A DNA stretch of 64,000 nucleotides from Sphingorhabdus sp. EL138. Its GTDB lineage: Bacteria > Pseudomonadota > Alphaproteobacteria > Sphingomonadales > Sphingomonadaceae. The stretch covers positions 1 through 64,000 of the forward strand of contig NZ_CAMAYF010000008.1 in NCBI RefSeq assembly GCF_945862485.1. Reading direction: 5' to 3'. The notes beneath the pieces are model-generated. The model did no database searches and was not told the DNA's origin. It saw only the letters and a program-made list of their open reading frames with translations. The translations under genes were made by a program, and so were the position numbers. Positions 16,882 to 25,423 of this stretch are shown here, piece after piece (position 1 is the first letter of the stretch; each line of letters begins with the position of its first letter).

Positions 16882-17157
16882 ATGTCCGCCCGTATCTTTC
16901 AACGCCCCAAAAATGCCATGCAGTCGGGCAGTGGACGCCGCGAATGGGTGCTGGAATATGTGCCCGCAGAACCCCGCAAAGCGGACCCGCTTATGGGCTG
17001 GGCGGGATCAGGCGATACGCAAGCACAGGTGCAGTTGACTTTCCCAAGCTTAGACGCAGCGCGCGCTTATGCTGAGAAAAAGGGCATTGCCGCGACCTTC
17101 ATCCCAACACCGCCTAAAACGCTGAAGCTTCAGGCTTATGCGGATAATTTCCGTTAA
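16882..17157 (+). CDS. NDUFS4-type accessory subunit of complex I
   Basis: 91 aa from ATG 16882, with AGGAAA upstream. The sequence SARIFQRPKNAMQSG, REWVLEYVP, PLMGWAGSGDTQAQVQLTF and SLDAARAYAEKKGI is typical of the ETC complex I subunit family (NDUFS4 / 18 kDa). In alphaproteobacteria and mitochondria it stabilises the NADH-binding arm of complex I. The core nuo operon is not in this window. The stop overlaps the convergent NUDIX gene. Confidence 0.9.
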   Translation: MSARIFQRPKNAMQSGSGRREWVLEYVPAEPRKADPLMGWAGSGDTQAQVQLTFPSLDAARAYAEKKGIAATFIPTPPKTLKLQAYADNFR

Positions 17158-17672
17158 GCGATCATACCGGGCAGCATCAGCAGCTTGACGTCCATGACGC
17201 AGCCCCCCGCGCGTTTTTCCTGAACAAAACCCGGCAAGTCGGCCAAGGCAACGCGGTGGACTATGATATTTTCGCCATCAACGCCGCCACCATCGCTCAC
17301 CTTCGTTAGACCGCGCGCACGGACGAGTGAGAAGCTTTCGCTGACCATGCCAGGTGAGGAAAAATATTCGCCGACGATTTCCAAATGGTTTGCACGATAG
17401 CCGGTTTCTTCTTCGAGTTCGCGGGCGGCGGACATCAGCGTGTCCTCACCTTCTTCATGGTCACCAATTAGACCTGCGGGCAGTTCAATACAATTTGCGC
17501 CAAGCGGAACGCGATATTGTTCGACAAGCAGAACATGGTCATCCTCCATCGCTAAGATCACCGCAGCCTTGATACCGCGGGCGCGGCTGACATATTCCCA
17601 TTTTCCGCGCGTCTTTGCCGTGATGAAGCGCCCTTGCCACATCACGGTTTCTGCTTCGTCTTGTGGCATCAT
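17154..17672 (-). CDS. NUDIX hydrolase, ADP-ribose pyrophosphatase-like
   Basis: 172 aa. The Nudix box is intact: Gly of AGLIGDHEEGED, then AARELEEETGYRA with the metal-binding glutamates. The upstream VLLVEQYRVPLG and ELPAG and the downstream YFSSPGMVSE resemble ADP-sugar pyrophosphatases. It probably hydrolyses ADP-ribose or a similar nucleoside diphosphate sugar. Its start overlaps the stop of the TPM gene by 4 bp (ATGA), so translation is probably coupled. Confidence 0.88.
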   Translation of the reverse strand: MMPQDEAETVMWQGRFITAKTRGKWEYVSRARGIKAAVILAMEDDHVLLVEQYRVPLGANCIELPAGLIGDHEEGEDTLMSAARELEEETGYRANHLEIVGEYFSSPGMVSESFSLVRARGLTKVSDGGGVDGENIIVHRVALADLPGFVQEKRAGGCVMDVKLLMLPGMIA

Positions 17673-18358
17673 AATTCGATAAGCCTGTCGGGAAGTTCGT
17701 TGGGGTTTTCGGTGCCCTTGGGGAAATGTTCCGCTAGCACGACACCCATTTGTGCGACCGCCGCCGCAACGCCAGCGCCCGGATTTCCGGCCTTCACTTG
17801 ATCCAGCAAGGCAACCATCGCGTCACCCCAAACCTCTGGCGCAACTTTGGAAGCGATGGCTTCATCTGCCAATATTTCCGCGCGATGCTCTTTCATAGAT
17901 AGATACAAAAGTACGCCCGTTCGGCCCATCGTTTTGGATTCCGCTCCGACCTTGAACAGGCTCATGGCCCGGCGACGGACGCGTGCCAGCTTTATCGCTT
18001 TGGGCGTGAGCGCCAGACGTAAAGGCATCCATTTCAGGATGAACCATGTGCCTATCCATTTCAGGGCAACGGCGGTCAAAAGCAGGGCAAGATATTCACC
18101 CGTCGAATATTCATGACCCCATGCACCAGACAGACGGGTAATCAGACCGATGTAAAAGTCAGGAAAGGTCGCGTATGTCGCCAACGCTAGGAACGCGACG
18201 GCGCTGGCCCATGCCAAGGGAATATCGTCATAATGGTCGGAAAAATCCGTCACAATGGTTACGATTTCGCCGCTTGTGTGTCGTTCCGCCTCTGCAACCG
18301 CAGCTGTCACCAGGGCATGGTCGGCTGGGCTCATCTGGCTGATTTTACGTAATGCCAT
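17669..18358 (-). CDS. TPM-domain membrane protein
   Basis: 229 aa. Residues about 10-45 (ALVTAAVAEAERHTSGEIVTIV) and 160-215 (ILADEAIASKVAPEVW, AVAQMGVVLAEHFPKG) are parts of a TPM domain, split by two or three membrane helices (about 48-70 and 90-112). It is a second TPM protein next to the classical one upstream. Role unknown; TPM/LemA clusters are linked to envelope maintenance. Confidence 0.8.
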   Translation of the reverse strand: MALRKISQMSPADHALVTAAVAEAERHTSGEIVTIVTDFSDHYDDIPLAWASAVAFLALATYATFPDFYIGLITRLSGAWGHEYSTGEYLALLLTAVALKWIGTWFILKWMPLRLALTPKAIKLARVRRRAMSLFKVGAESKTMGRTGVLLYLSMKEHRAEILADEAIASKVAPEVWGDAMVALLDQVKAGNPGAGVAAAVAQMGVVLAEHFPKGTENPNELPDRLIEL

Positions 18359-18369
18359 ATTAAAATATC

Positions 18370-19164
18370 CTACCAGCCACCCGACGCCCCGCCGCCGCCG
18401 AAGCTGCCGCCTCCGCCGCCAAAGCCACCAAATCCGCCGCCTCCAAAGCTACTGCCGCCACCGCCAAAGCCGCTGCCACCACCCCAGATGATGACTGGCC
18501 CCATGCCGCCGCGCCGATGCTTCCGCCCACCCCCATTCATGGAACGGAACATCGGCAGGAATACGAAGAAGATGAGGAACAGCACAAAGATGATCGCGCC
18601 AAAAGGACCGCCCTCATCGCGCCCGCGCGGTTCCTGCGCCGCGCCGGCGATCTTTGCTGCCTCTTCAGCGGGAAGTTCAAGTTGCGTGACAATGCGGTCA
18701 ACGCCTGCATTGATGCCGCCGACAAAATCTCCGTCCTTAAAGCGTGGCGTGATATCATTGCGAATGATCGTCGAGGATAGACCATCCGTCAGCACGGGTT
18801 CCAGGCCATAGCCCACCTCGATCCGCATTCTGCGTTCATTGGGAGCAATGATCAGGATCGCGCCATTGTCCTTCTCCGCCTCGCCCTTTCCATCCTGACC
18901 CAATGCCCATTCCCGACCAAGCCGGTAGCCATAATCGGATATCTCATAGCCTTCGAGGCTGCTTAGCGTTGCCACCACCAATTGGCGCTTAGTGCGGGTT
19001 TCCAGTCCTGCCAGCTTGGCCGTAAGCGCGGCCTCTTGCTGTGGATCAAGCAGATCTGCTTGGTCCACCACACGGCCTGTCAGTTTCGGAAAATTTTGCG
19101 CAACTGCTGCTTGGCCGGTGAGGGCCAGCAGCAGCGCAATCATGAGGCCAAGGGCCTTATTCAT
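18370..19164 (-). CDS. YgcG-family TPM-domain protein
   Basis: 264 aa from ATG 19164 with GGAA upstream. A signal peptide (1-22), a TPM domain (about 25-150, with RVVDQADLLDPQQEAALTAKL, RQLVVATLSSLEG and NGAILIIAPNERRMRIEVGYGLE), a membrane helix (about 185-205) and a C-terminal Gly/Ser tail of repeated GGGSSFGGGG-like units. The domain faces the periplasm. It is middle gene of lemA-TPM-TPM-NUDIX on the - strand. Confidence 0.88.
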   Translation of the reverse strand: MNKALGLMIALLLALTGQAAVAQNFPKLTGRVVDQADLLDPQQEAALTAKLAGLETRTKRQLVVATLSSLEGYEISDYGYRLGREWALGQDGKGEAEKDNGAILIIAPNERRMRIEVGYGLEPVLTDGLSSTIIRNDITPRFKDGDFVGGINAGVDRIVTQLELPAEEAAKIAGAAQEPRGRDEGGPFGAIIFVLFLIFFVFLPMFRSMNGGGRKHRRGGMGPVIIWGGGSGFGGGGSSFGGGGFGGFGGGGGSFGGGGASGGW

Positions 19165-19185
19165 ATGCAATTCCAAAAATTGGCC

Positions 19186-19794
19186 TTAGGCCGCGGGCGC
19201 CATATCCAGCGTCGGTGCGGTCTCGGCACCTTGTGTTGTGGCTTGATAGGGAACCATCGGCTTTGCGCCGTGGATGATTTTTGCGCCAATGATGTCGGGG
19301 AATGTGCGGATAGTGGTGTTATATCCTCGCACCGCTTCATTATAGTCGCGCAGCGTAATACGCACGCGGTTTTCCTGACCTTCCAATTGGTCCTGGAGTT
19401 TCAAATAGCCTTCCTGGCTTTTCAACTGTGGATATTGTTCAACCGAAACGAGCAAGCGCGACAGGCTACCCGACAATTGATTCTGTGCCGCCTGAAACGC
19501 GGCCATTTTTGCAGGATCGCTTAGGTCGTTAGGGTTGACCTGAATGTTGGGCGAGGTCGCGCGCGCACGCGCCTGGATCACTTCCGTCAGCGTCTTATTT
19601 TCCTGCGCGGCAGCGCCTTTGACGATATTGGCTAGGTTGGGAATGAGGTTCGCACGCTCTTGAAACGCGGCTTGAACATCAGCCCACTTTGCCTTGGCAT
19701 TTTCTTCAGCCGTCGGAACGCTATTAATACCGCATCCTGCTAACGAAGCCGCAGCAACGGGCACCAGAAGAAATTTCAAATAAGTTTTACGCAT
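19186..19794 (-). CDS. lemA: LemA-family lipoprotein
   Basis: 202 aa. The signal ends in a lipobox (SLAGC, Cys21). The LemA helical domain contains WADVQAAFQERANLIPNLANIVKG, LTEVIQARARAT and ENRVRITLRDYNEAVRGYNTTIRTFP. LemA is regularly encoded beside TPM proteins; its biochemical role is unclear. It is first in the four-gene - strand cluster and has the upstream promoter region 19795-20047 shared with the divergent serine hydrolase. Confidence 0.9.
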   Translation of the reverse strand: MRKTYLKFLLVPVAAASLAGCGINSVPTAEENAKAKWADVQAAFQERANLIPNLANIVKGAAAQENKTLTEVIQARARATSPNIQVNPNDLSDPAKMAAFQAAQNQLSGSLSRLLVSVEQYPQLKSQEGYLKLQDQLEGQENRVRITLRDYNEAVRGYNTTIRTFPDIIGAKIIHGAKPMVPYQATTQGAETAPTLDMAPAA

Positions 19795-20047
19795 CTAACG
19801 AGTTCCTCCATTTGACAAATTGCCGAGAAATCCAGCCCCTAGCGGGCGTGTGTTATATACATAAGGCGCGTTATGGTCTTTCGCAATGATTGCTGTCGTT
19901 TGTGCAATGAATTTTACCAACCGGTTTTGATGATGAATTTGCTTCGCTTTGGCACTATTTTCTGATGTACTGCGACCATGAGTTTAGCGGCGGCGGCATC
20001 ATTGTCGTACAGGCCATTTAAGGCACAGAGTAAATTAGGGGAGCAGG

Positions 20048-21250
20048 ATGAAAAAATGGATATTCGGGGTTTTGCTGGTCATGGCATCGGCAGCGGGCGG
20101 TTTCTGGGTGAGCGCGGACAAGGATATGAAAGCGCTCATCTCCCATCTACCCACGGACGCTAATGTGCTTTTCTGGAGCGTAGAGCAACGCGACGCCGCG
20201 TTTCGCACGATGGACCGAATTCCCATCCTTGCCAAAGCTAATGTGATTGCGAAAGGTGACAAGGTATATCCTTTACCCAATGGCGCGCCGCTGACGATCG
20301 AGACGGACGTCGATGCGTATATGAAGGCGCAGCGTACCGCGGGACTTGTCATTATTCAGGATGGCAAAGTGCGGATGGAAAAATATGGTCTGGATTTTGA
20401 TGCAGAGGGCAAATGGACCAGCTTCTCTGTCGCGAAATCCTTCACCTCAACCTTGGTCGGCGCGGCGATAAAAGACGGCTATATCAAAAGCATCGATGAT
20501 AAGGTTTCGGCTTACATCCCTGATCTGAAGGGTTCGGCTTATGATGACGTAACTATCGAACAATTGCTGACGATGACCTCCGGCGTCAAATGGAATGAGG
20601 ATTATGAGGACCCCAAGTCCGATGTCGCTTTGTTTAACATGCATAAGGCCGAAAAAGGCATGGACGTGACGGTTAGCTACATGCGGAATTTGCCGCGTGA
20701 GGCGCCGGCGGGCACCAAATGGGTCTACAAAACCGGCGAAACCAACTTAATCGGCGTGTTGGTCAGCTCGGCGACGAAGAAGACCTTATCCGCTTATCTG
20801 TCCGAGAAGCTATGGGCGCCATTTGGCATGGAGCAGGACGCAAGCTGGCTCTTGGGTGCGACTGGGCACGAGATCAGCGGTTGCTGTATTCAGGCATCAA
20901 CGCGTGATTATGCACGTTTTGGCGTGTTCATGCTGGGCGCCGCGAAGGTCAACGGCGCAAGCATCTTGCCCGACAACTGGATCGCGCCAGCGACTAGCAA
21001 GCAGGCCGACATCGGTATGCCGGGTAAGGGCTATGGCTATCAATGGTGGACTTATGACGATGGCAGTTACGCCGCCCAAGGCATTTTCGGGCAAGGTATC
21101 TTCATCGACCCCAAGCGTAACCTTGTCATCGCATCGAACAGTAACTGGCCCAAGGCAACGGACCCCAACACGGTCGGTGTACAGCGGGAAGCCTTTTATA
21201 AAGCAGTTCAAGCGGCGGTTGATGCAGAAGCAACCCCGCGCGCCAAATAG
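20048..21250 (+). CDS. Serine hydrolase, class C beta-lactamase fold
   Basis: 400 aa. An N-terminal hydrophobic signal or anchor (1-20) precedes the domain. SVAKSFTSTLVG gives the SxxK nucleophile and general base, WVYKTGETNLIG holds the likely Tyr motif, and CCIQASTRDYARFGVFML and GYGYQWWTY are typical of this fold. It resembles 6-aminohexanoate-dimer hydrolase-type esterases/amidases more than true beta-lactamases. Substrate unknown. The start is preceded by GGGGAGCAGG. Confidence 0.85.
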   Translation: MKKWIFGVLLVMASAAGGFWVSADKDMKALISHLPTDANVLFWSVEQRDAAFRTMDRIPILAKANVIAKGDKVYPLPNGAPLTIETDVDAYMKAQRTAGLVIIQDGKVRMEKYGLDFDAEGKWTSFSVAKSFTSTLVGAAIKDGYIKSIDDKVSAYIPDLKGSAYDDVTIEQLLTMTSGVKWNEDYEDPKSDVALFNMHKAEKGMDVTVSYMRNLPREAPAGTKWVYKTGETNLIGVLVSSATKKTLSAYLSEKLWAPFGMEQDASWLLGATGHEISGCCIQASTRDYARFGVFMLGAAKVNGASILPDNWIAPATSKQADIGMPGKGYGYQWWTYDDGSYAAQGIFGQGIFIDPKRNLVIASNSNWPKATDPNTVGVQREAFYKAVQAAVDAEATPRAK

Positions 21251-21255
21251 TTATG

Positions 21256-21303
21256 TTGCGGTGCAAAATAATTGCGATGTATCGTAACTAAATTGCGCCG
21301 CAA
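21256..21303. repeat. Long-arm inverted repeat upstream of the polyamine operon
   Basis: TTGCGGTGCAA (21256-21266) and TTGCGCCGCAA (21293-21303) pair at 10 of 11 positions with a 26-bp loop. It lies directly after the serine hydrolase stop and 84 bp before the transporter operon start. It could be an operator or a hairpin that limits read-through; no T-run follows. Confidence 0.35.
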
Positions 21304-21387
21304 AACATGGAAAAAAGGGCTTTTCTAAGTCTGGATATTAGTTCAGCATCATCGCTTCACAGACAGGGCCTTAGTGGGAGATTAGCT

Positions 21388-22497
21388 ATGGATTTCAAGA
21401 CATTTTTGAACGCGGGTAGCAATCGCCGCGCCATGTTGAAGGGCATGGGCGTTGCGGCTGTCGGATTTTCATTAACCGGTGCGCTCACTGGATGCGGCGA
21501 GAAAGAAGCTGCAAAGCTTGCCAATGGCGAAGAGGCCAAGCTGAACTTTTATAACTGGGACACCTATATTGGTGAGACCACGTTGGAAGATTACAAAGAC
21601 AGCGCCGGCGTTGACGTGAACATGACCTTGTTCGCCAGCAATGACGAATTATTTGCCAAGCTGCGCGCAGGCAACCCGGGCTATGACGTTATCGTGCCAT
21701 CAAACGACTTTGTTGAGCGCATGGCCGCAGCGGATATGTTGGTTGAAATCGACAAGGCGCAGATCCCCAACTTCAAGAACATCGCGCCTGAGTATCAGGA
21801 TGTGCCTTATGATCCGGCGCGCAAATATTCCATGCCGTACACATGGCTGGCGCTTGGCATTGGATATCGCAAGTCCAAGGTGAAGTCGGTGCCCGATAGC
21901 TGGAAAGTCCTATTCGACAGCGATGAATATAAGGGCCGCATTGCGGTGCTGTCCGAGGCCGGCGACATGTTCCGGCTATATGGCAAATATATGGGTAAAT
22001 CGGTCAATGGCCTGACCGACGCCGATATCAAAATGATTGAAGCGATGATGATCAAGCAAAAGCCCAACATCAAATCCTTCCATGAAGACAATGGACAGGA
22101 TCTATTGCTGAAGGGCGAGGTGGATCTTGTGCTTGAGTATAATGGCGACATTGCGCAGATTATGACAGAAGACCCTGACATTGGCTTTGCCATTCCCAAG
22201 GAAGGTAGCCAGTTGAACTCGGACAATCTGTGCATTCCAAAGGGTGCGCCGCACCCAAAAAATGCCCATGCCTTCATTAACTATTTGTTGGATGCTGAGG
22301 CCGGTAAAAAGATTACCGAAACGATCCTGTATCCAACGCCAAATGCGGCGGCAAAGGCGCTGATGCCCGATGATTATAAAAATAATCCAGTCATTTTCCC
22401 GCCCGCGGCTGTTCTGGCGAAATGCGAATATGCCAAATTCAATCCAGAGCTACAGCCGAAATATGAGGAGGCGTTCACCCGCGTGCGGGCGGCTTAA
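21388..22497 (+). CDS. potF: Polyamine ABC transporter, periplasmic binding protein
   Basis: 369 aa from ATG 21388 (GGGAGAT upstream). The N-terminus holds a twin-arginine-like NRRAMLKG before a hydrophobic stretch and a lipobox-like LTGC. The PotD/PotF family is clear from LNFYNWDTYIGETTLEDY, NDELFAKLRAGNPGYDVIVPSNDFVERM and SMPYTWLALGIGYR. It captures putrescine or spermidine and delivers it to the two permeases encoded next. First gene of a four-gene + strand operon. Confidence 0.92.
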   Translation: MDFKTFLNAGSNRRAMLKGMGVAAVGFSLTGALTGCGEKEAAKLANGEEAKLNFYNWDTYIGETTLEDYKDSAGVDVNMTLFASNDELFAKLRAGNPGYDVIVPSNDFVERMAAADMLVEIDKAQIPNFKNIAPEYQDVPYDPARKYSMPYTWLALGIGYRKSKVKSVPDSWKVLFDSDEYKGRIAVLSEAGDMFRLYGKYMGKSVNGLTDADIKMIEAMMIKQKPNIKSFHEDNGQDLLLKGEVDLVLEYNGDIAQIMTEDPDIGFAIPKEGSQLNSDNLCIPKGAPHPKNAHAFINYLLDAEAGKKITETILYPTPNAAAKALMPDDYKNNPVIFPPAAVLAKCEYAKFNPELQPKYEEAFTRVRAA

Positions 22498-22500
22498 TTA

Positions 22501-23415
22501 ATGTCAGGGCCGATGCAGGACTGGAAAAGCCAGAAGAAGCCTTTTGCCGCCGTTGCCACGGCACCGGTGTTCTGGCTTGCCCTGTTTTTCATCGCGCCCA
22601 TGACGATCGTCTGGCTCTACAGCTTTGGGCAGAATGCTGGTCCAGCCGACATTGATATTTCCGGCACGCTCGACAATTACAAGCGCGCGACCGAGTGGCT
22701 GTATCTTTCAATCTTTCTGAAAAGCCTTGCGGTGGCCGCGCTCACAACATTGATTTGCCTGATCATTGGCTTTCCGGTGGCTATGGCAATTACCTTTGCC
22801 GCACCGAAATGGCGGCCTTGGCTGCTGCTGGGTATCATGCTGCCCTTTTGGACTAATCTGTTGATCCGCACTTACGCGCTGATGGCGTTGATGGGTACGA
22901 ATGGTTATATGAACAAGGGACTGGGCGGGCTGTGGGAGGGGGCAAGCTGGTTGCGTACTTTGGTCGGTATGCAACCGCTTGAGGCATGGACACCCGTACA
23001 GTTGCTCTACAATAATTTCGCGGTCGTATTGGGGCTGGTCTATGTGCATCTGCCTTTCATGGTATTGCCCTTATATTCGGCGCTCGACCGGCTGGACAAA
23101 AGCCTGATTGAGGCCAGCCTTGATTTAGGAGCAGGCCATTTCAAAACCTTTATGCAGGTCGTGGTGCCTCTCGCCGCGCCGGGTATTGTTGCAGGCGTCA
23201 TGATTACGCTGATCCCGGCTCTCGGGGCCTATCTGACGCCCGACCTGATGGGCGGCACCGATAGCCAGATGATTGCAAATGTTATTGAACGGCAGTTCAA
23301 GCGCGCCAATGATTGGCCGTTTGGCGCGGCTTTGTCCTTCTTGCTCATTTACGCAATGTTCATTTTGATTGCGCTACAATCTATGCGGTCGAACAAAGTG
23401 AAGGAGGCGCGTTGA
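22501..23415 (+). CDS. potH: Polyamine ABC transporter permease (PotH/PotB type)
   Basis: 304 aa with six membrane helices, the first near 20-40. The EAA loop that contacts the ATPase is visible as LIEASLDLGAGHFKTFMQVVVPLAAPG. It starts 4 bp after potF and its stop TGA shares one base with the next ATG, so the operon is tightly coupled. Confidence 0.93.
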   Translation: MSGPMQDWKSQKKPFAAVATAPVFWLALFFIAPMTIVWLYSFGQNAGPADIDISGTLDNYKRATEWLYLSIFLKSLAVAALTTLICLIIGFPVAMAITFAAPKWRPWLLLGIMLPFWTNLLIRTYALMALMGTNGYMNKGLGGLWEGASWLRTLVGMQPLEAWTPVQLLYNNFAVVLGLVYVHLPFMVLPLYSALDRLDKSLIEASLDLGAGHFKTFMQVVVPLAAPGIVAGVMITLIPALGAYLTPDLMGGTDSQMIANVIERQFKRANDWPFGAALSFLLIYAMFILIALQSMRSNKVKEAR

Positions 23416-24251
23416 TGTTTAACCGTACCGCCATTGCTCCACTTGAATACACCCGCAAGCTTTGGATGCGCAGCTGGGTGGGGCTGACCATGCTGTTCCT
23501 CTATGCGCCGCTTATCGTCCTCATGATTTTCAGCTTCAACGACAGCAAGCGCAACGTCGTGTGGAAAGGTTTCACGCTCAAATATTATGAAAAGGCGCTG
23601 AACAATGACAGTCTGGTGGAGGCAATGGTCAATTCGCTCACCATCGCGTTTTTGGCGACCATCATCAGCCTGGTCATAGGCGCCCTAGCTGCCGTGATGC
23701 TCTGGCGCTTCCGCTTTCCGTTCAAGGGGCTGGTTGAAGGCACGATGTCTTTGCCTATCATCGTTCCTGAAATCTGTTTGGGCGTCGCGTTTTTGATCTT
23801 CTTTGCCAAAATCGACTGGCCAACTGACCTGCCATGGCCGTTGAACCTGTCGGCCATTACTATTGCGCACATCACCTTCTGCTTTCCTTTTGTTGCCATG
23901 GTCGTCCGCGCGCGGTTGGCGAGTTTCAACAAGGAAGAGGAAGAGGCCGCAAAGGACCTTGGCGCGACGGAGTGGCAGGCGTTTCGCGACGTCCTGCTGC
24001 CGCATATAAAGCCGTCTTTAGTGGCAGGCGCCTTGCTCGCCTTCACGCTCAGCCTCGACGATTTCGTCATAACCTTTTTCACCAGCGGTCCCGACACCAT
24101 TACTTTTCCGGTAAAGGTCTATTCCATGGTACGCTTCTCGGTGACACCAGAGGTGAATGCCGCGTCGACTATCCTCATCGTCCTCACTGTAGCCCTGACC
24201 TTCATCGCTCTGAAATATCAGGGTTTGAAGGGTATATCGGACGCCCATTGA
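23415..24251 (+). CDS. potI: Polyamine ABC transporter permease (PotI/PotC type)
   Basis: 278 aa from ATG 23415, with a strong AAGGAGG just upstream; a longer reading inside potH is not needed. Six membrane helices, the first at about 20-42. The EAA loop is EEEAAKDLGATEWQAFRDVLLPHIKPS and the C-terminal SLDDFVITFFTSGP is typical of PotC/PotI. Forms the membrane channel with PotH. Confidence 0.93.
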   Translation: MFNRTAIAPLEYTRKLWMRSWVGLTMLFLYAPLIVLMIFSFNDSKRNVVWKGFTLKYYEKALNNDSLVEAMVNSLTIAFLATIISLVIGALAAVMLWRFRFPFKGLVEGTMSLPIIVPEICLGVAFLIFFAKIDWPTDLPWPLNLSAITIAHITFCFPFVAMVVRARLASFNKEEEEAAKDLGATEWQAFRDVLLPHIKPSLVAGALLAFTLSLDDFVITFFTSGPDTITFPVKVYSMVRFSVTPEVNAASTILIVLTVALTFIALKYQGLKGISDAH

Positions 24252-24281
24252 GATGCGCACCGCCGCCTGCGGAACACTCAT

Positions 24282-25412
24282 ATGACCGAAGCCAAACAAC
24301 CTATCATTCAAATCCGCAATGTGTCCAAACGCTTTGGCAAGGTAACGGCGGTCGACAATGTCAGTCTAGACATTCGCGCAGGCGAATTTTTCGTTCTGCT
24401 TGGTCCTTCGGGCTGCGGCAAGACAACTTTGTTGCGGATGATCGCGGGGTTTGAATTGCCGACTGAGGGGCAGATCCTGATCGATGGACAGGATATGAGC
24501 CATGTTCCGCCCAACAAGCGGCCCGTGAACATGGTGTTCCAAAGCTACGCCGTGTTTCCGCATATGAACGTGACCGATAATGTGGGCTATGGCCTGCGCA
24601 TATCGGGCGTATCGAAAGGCCAGATTCGCGACCGCGTGGCCGAGGCGCTTGAACTGGTAAAACTTGGCGGATTTGAGGACCGGATGCCCGACCAAATGTC
24701 AGGCGGGCAGCGGCAGCGGGTTGCGCTCGCACGCAGCTTGGTCATGCGGCCCAAGGTATTGTTGCTTGATGAGCCGCTCTCCGCGCTCGACGCCAAATTG
24801 CGTGCGCAAATGCAATTCGAACTGGCGGATTTGCAGGACAAAGTCGGCATTACCTTCGTGACGGTCACCCATGATCAAGACGAGGCGCTGTCAATGGCAA
24901 GCCGTGTTGCCGTGATCAACAAAGGCGAAGTCGCACAACTCGCGCCACCATCGGATCTTTATGAATATCCCGCCAACCGCTTTGTTGCGGATTTCGTGGG
25001 TTCGGTGAACATATTTGAAGGCACGCTGACGCTGGATGAGCCCGATAAGGCTGCCGTCGATTGCCCGGGCCTTGGTAAGGTTTACCTGAACCACGGTGTC
25101 ACCGGCCCCCATGGAGCAAATGTCTGGATCGCGTTGCGGCCTGAAAAAATTTATCTACATGTCCCCGGTGCGGGCAAAGCCGTCCGTGCCGCCGCGCAAG
25201 ATGCGCCAGACGGCCACAATCTCGCGCGCGGTACGATTAAGGGCATGAGCTATCTTGGCGATGTCACTTTATATGATATTCAACTTGAGGGCGGCCAAAT
25301 CATCCGCGTCAGCCGCCCCAACCTGTCCCGCCATGACCAAGAAGATTTCACTTGGGATGACAAGGTCAGCATGCACTGGCGCGCGGACAGCCCGGTTGTT
25401 TTGTTGAGCTAA
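24282..25412 (+). CDS. potG: Polyamine ABC transporter ATP-binding protein
   Basis: 376 aa. Walker A GPSGCGKTT, Q loop VFQSYAVFPHM, signature MSGGQRQRVALARS, Walker B VLLLDEPLSALD, and the H loop VTHDQDEALSMA. The C-terminal TOBE domain (about 285-376) fits PotA/PotG. It powers uptake. It ends 11 bp before the convergent FKBP gene. Confidence 0.95.
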   Translation: MTEAKQPIIQIRNVSKRFGKVTAVDNVSLDIRAGEFFVLLGPSGCGKTTLLRMIAGFELPTEGQILIDGQDMSHVPPNKRPVNMVFQSYAVFPHMNVTDNVGYGLRISGVSKGQIRDRVAEALELVKLGGFEDRMPDQMSGGQRQRVALARSLVMRPKVLLLDEPLSALDAKLRAQMQFELADLQDKVGITFVTVTHDQDEALSMASRVAVINKGEVAQLAPPSDLYEYPANRFVADFVGSVNIFEGTLTLDEPDKAAVDCPGLGKVYLNHGVTGPHGANVWIALRPEKIYLHVPGAGKAVRAAAQDAPDGHNLARGTIKGMSYLGDVTLYDIQLEGGQIIRVSRPNLSRHDQEDFTWDDKVSMHWRADSPVVLLS

Positions 25413-25423
25413 GGGGCTGGCCC

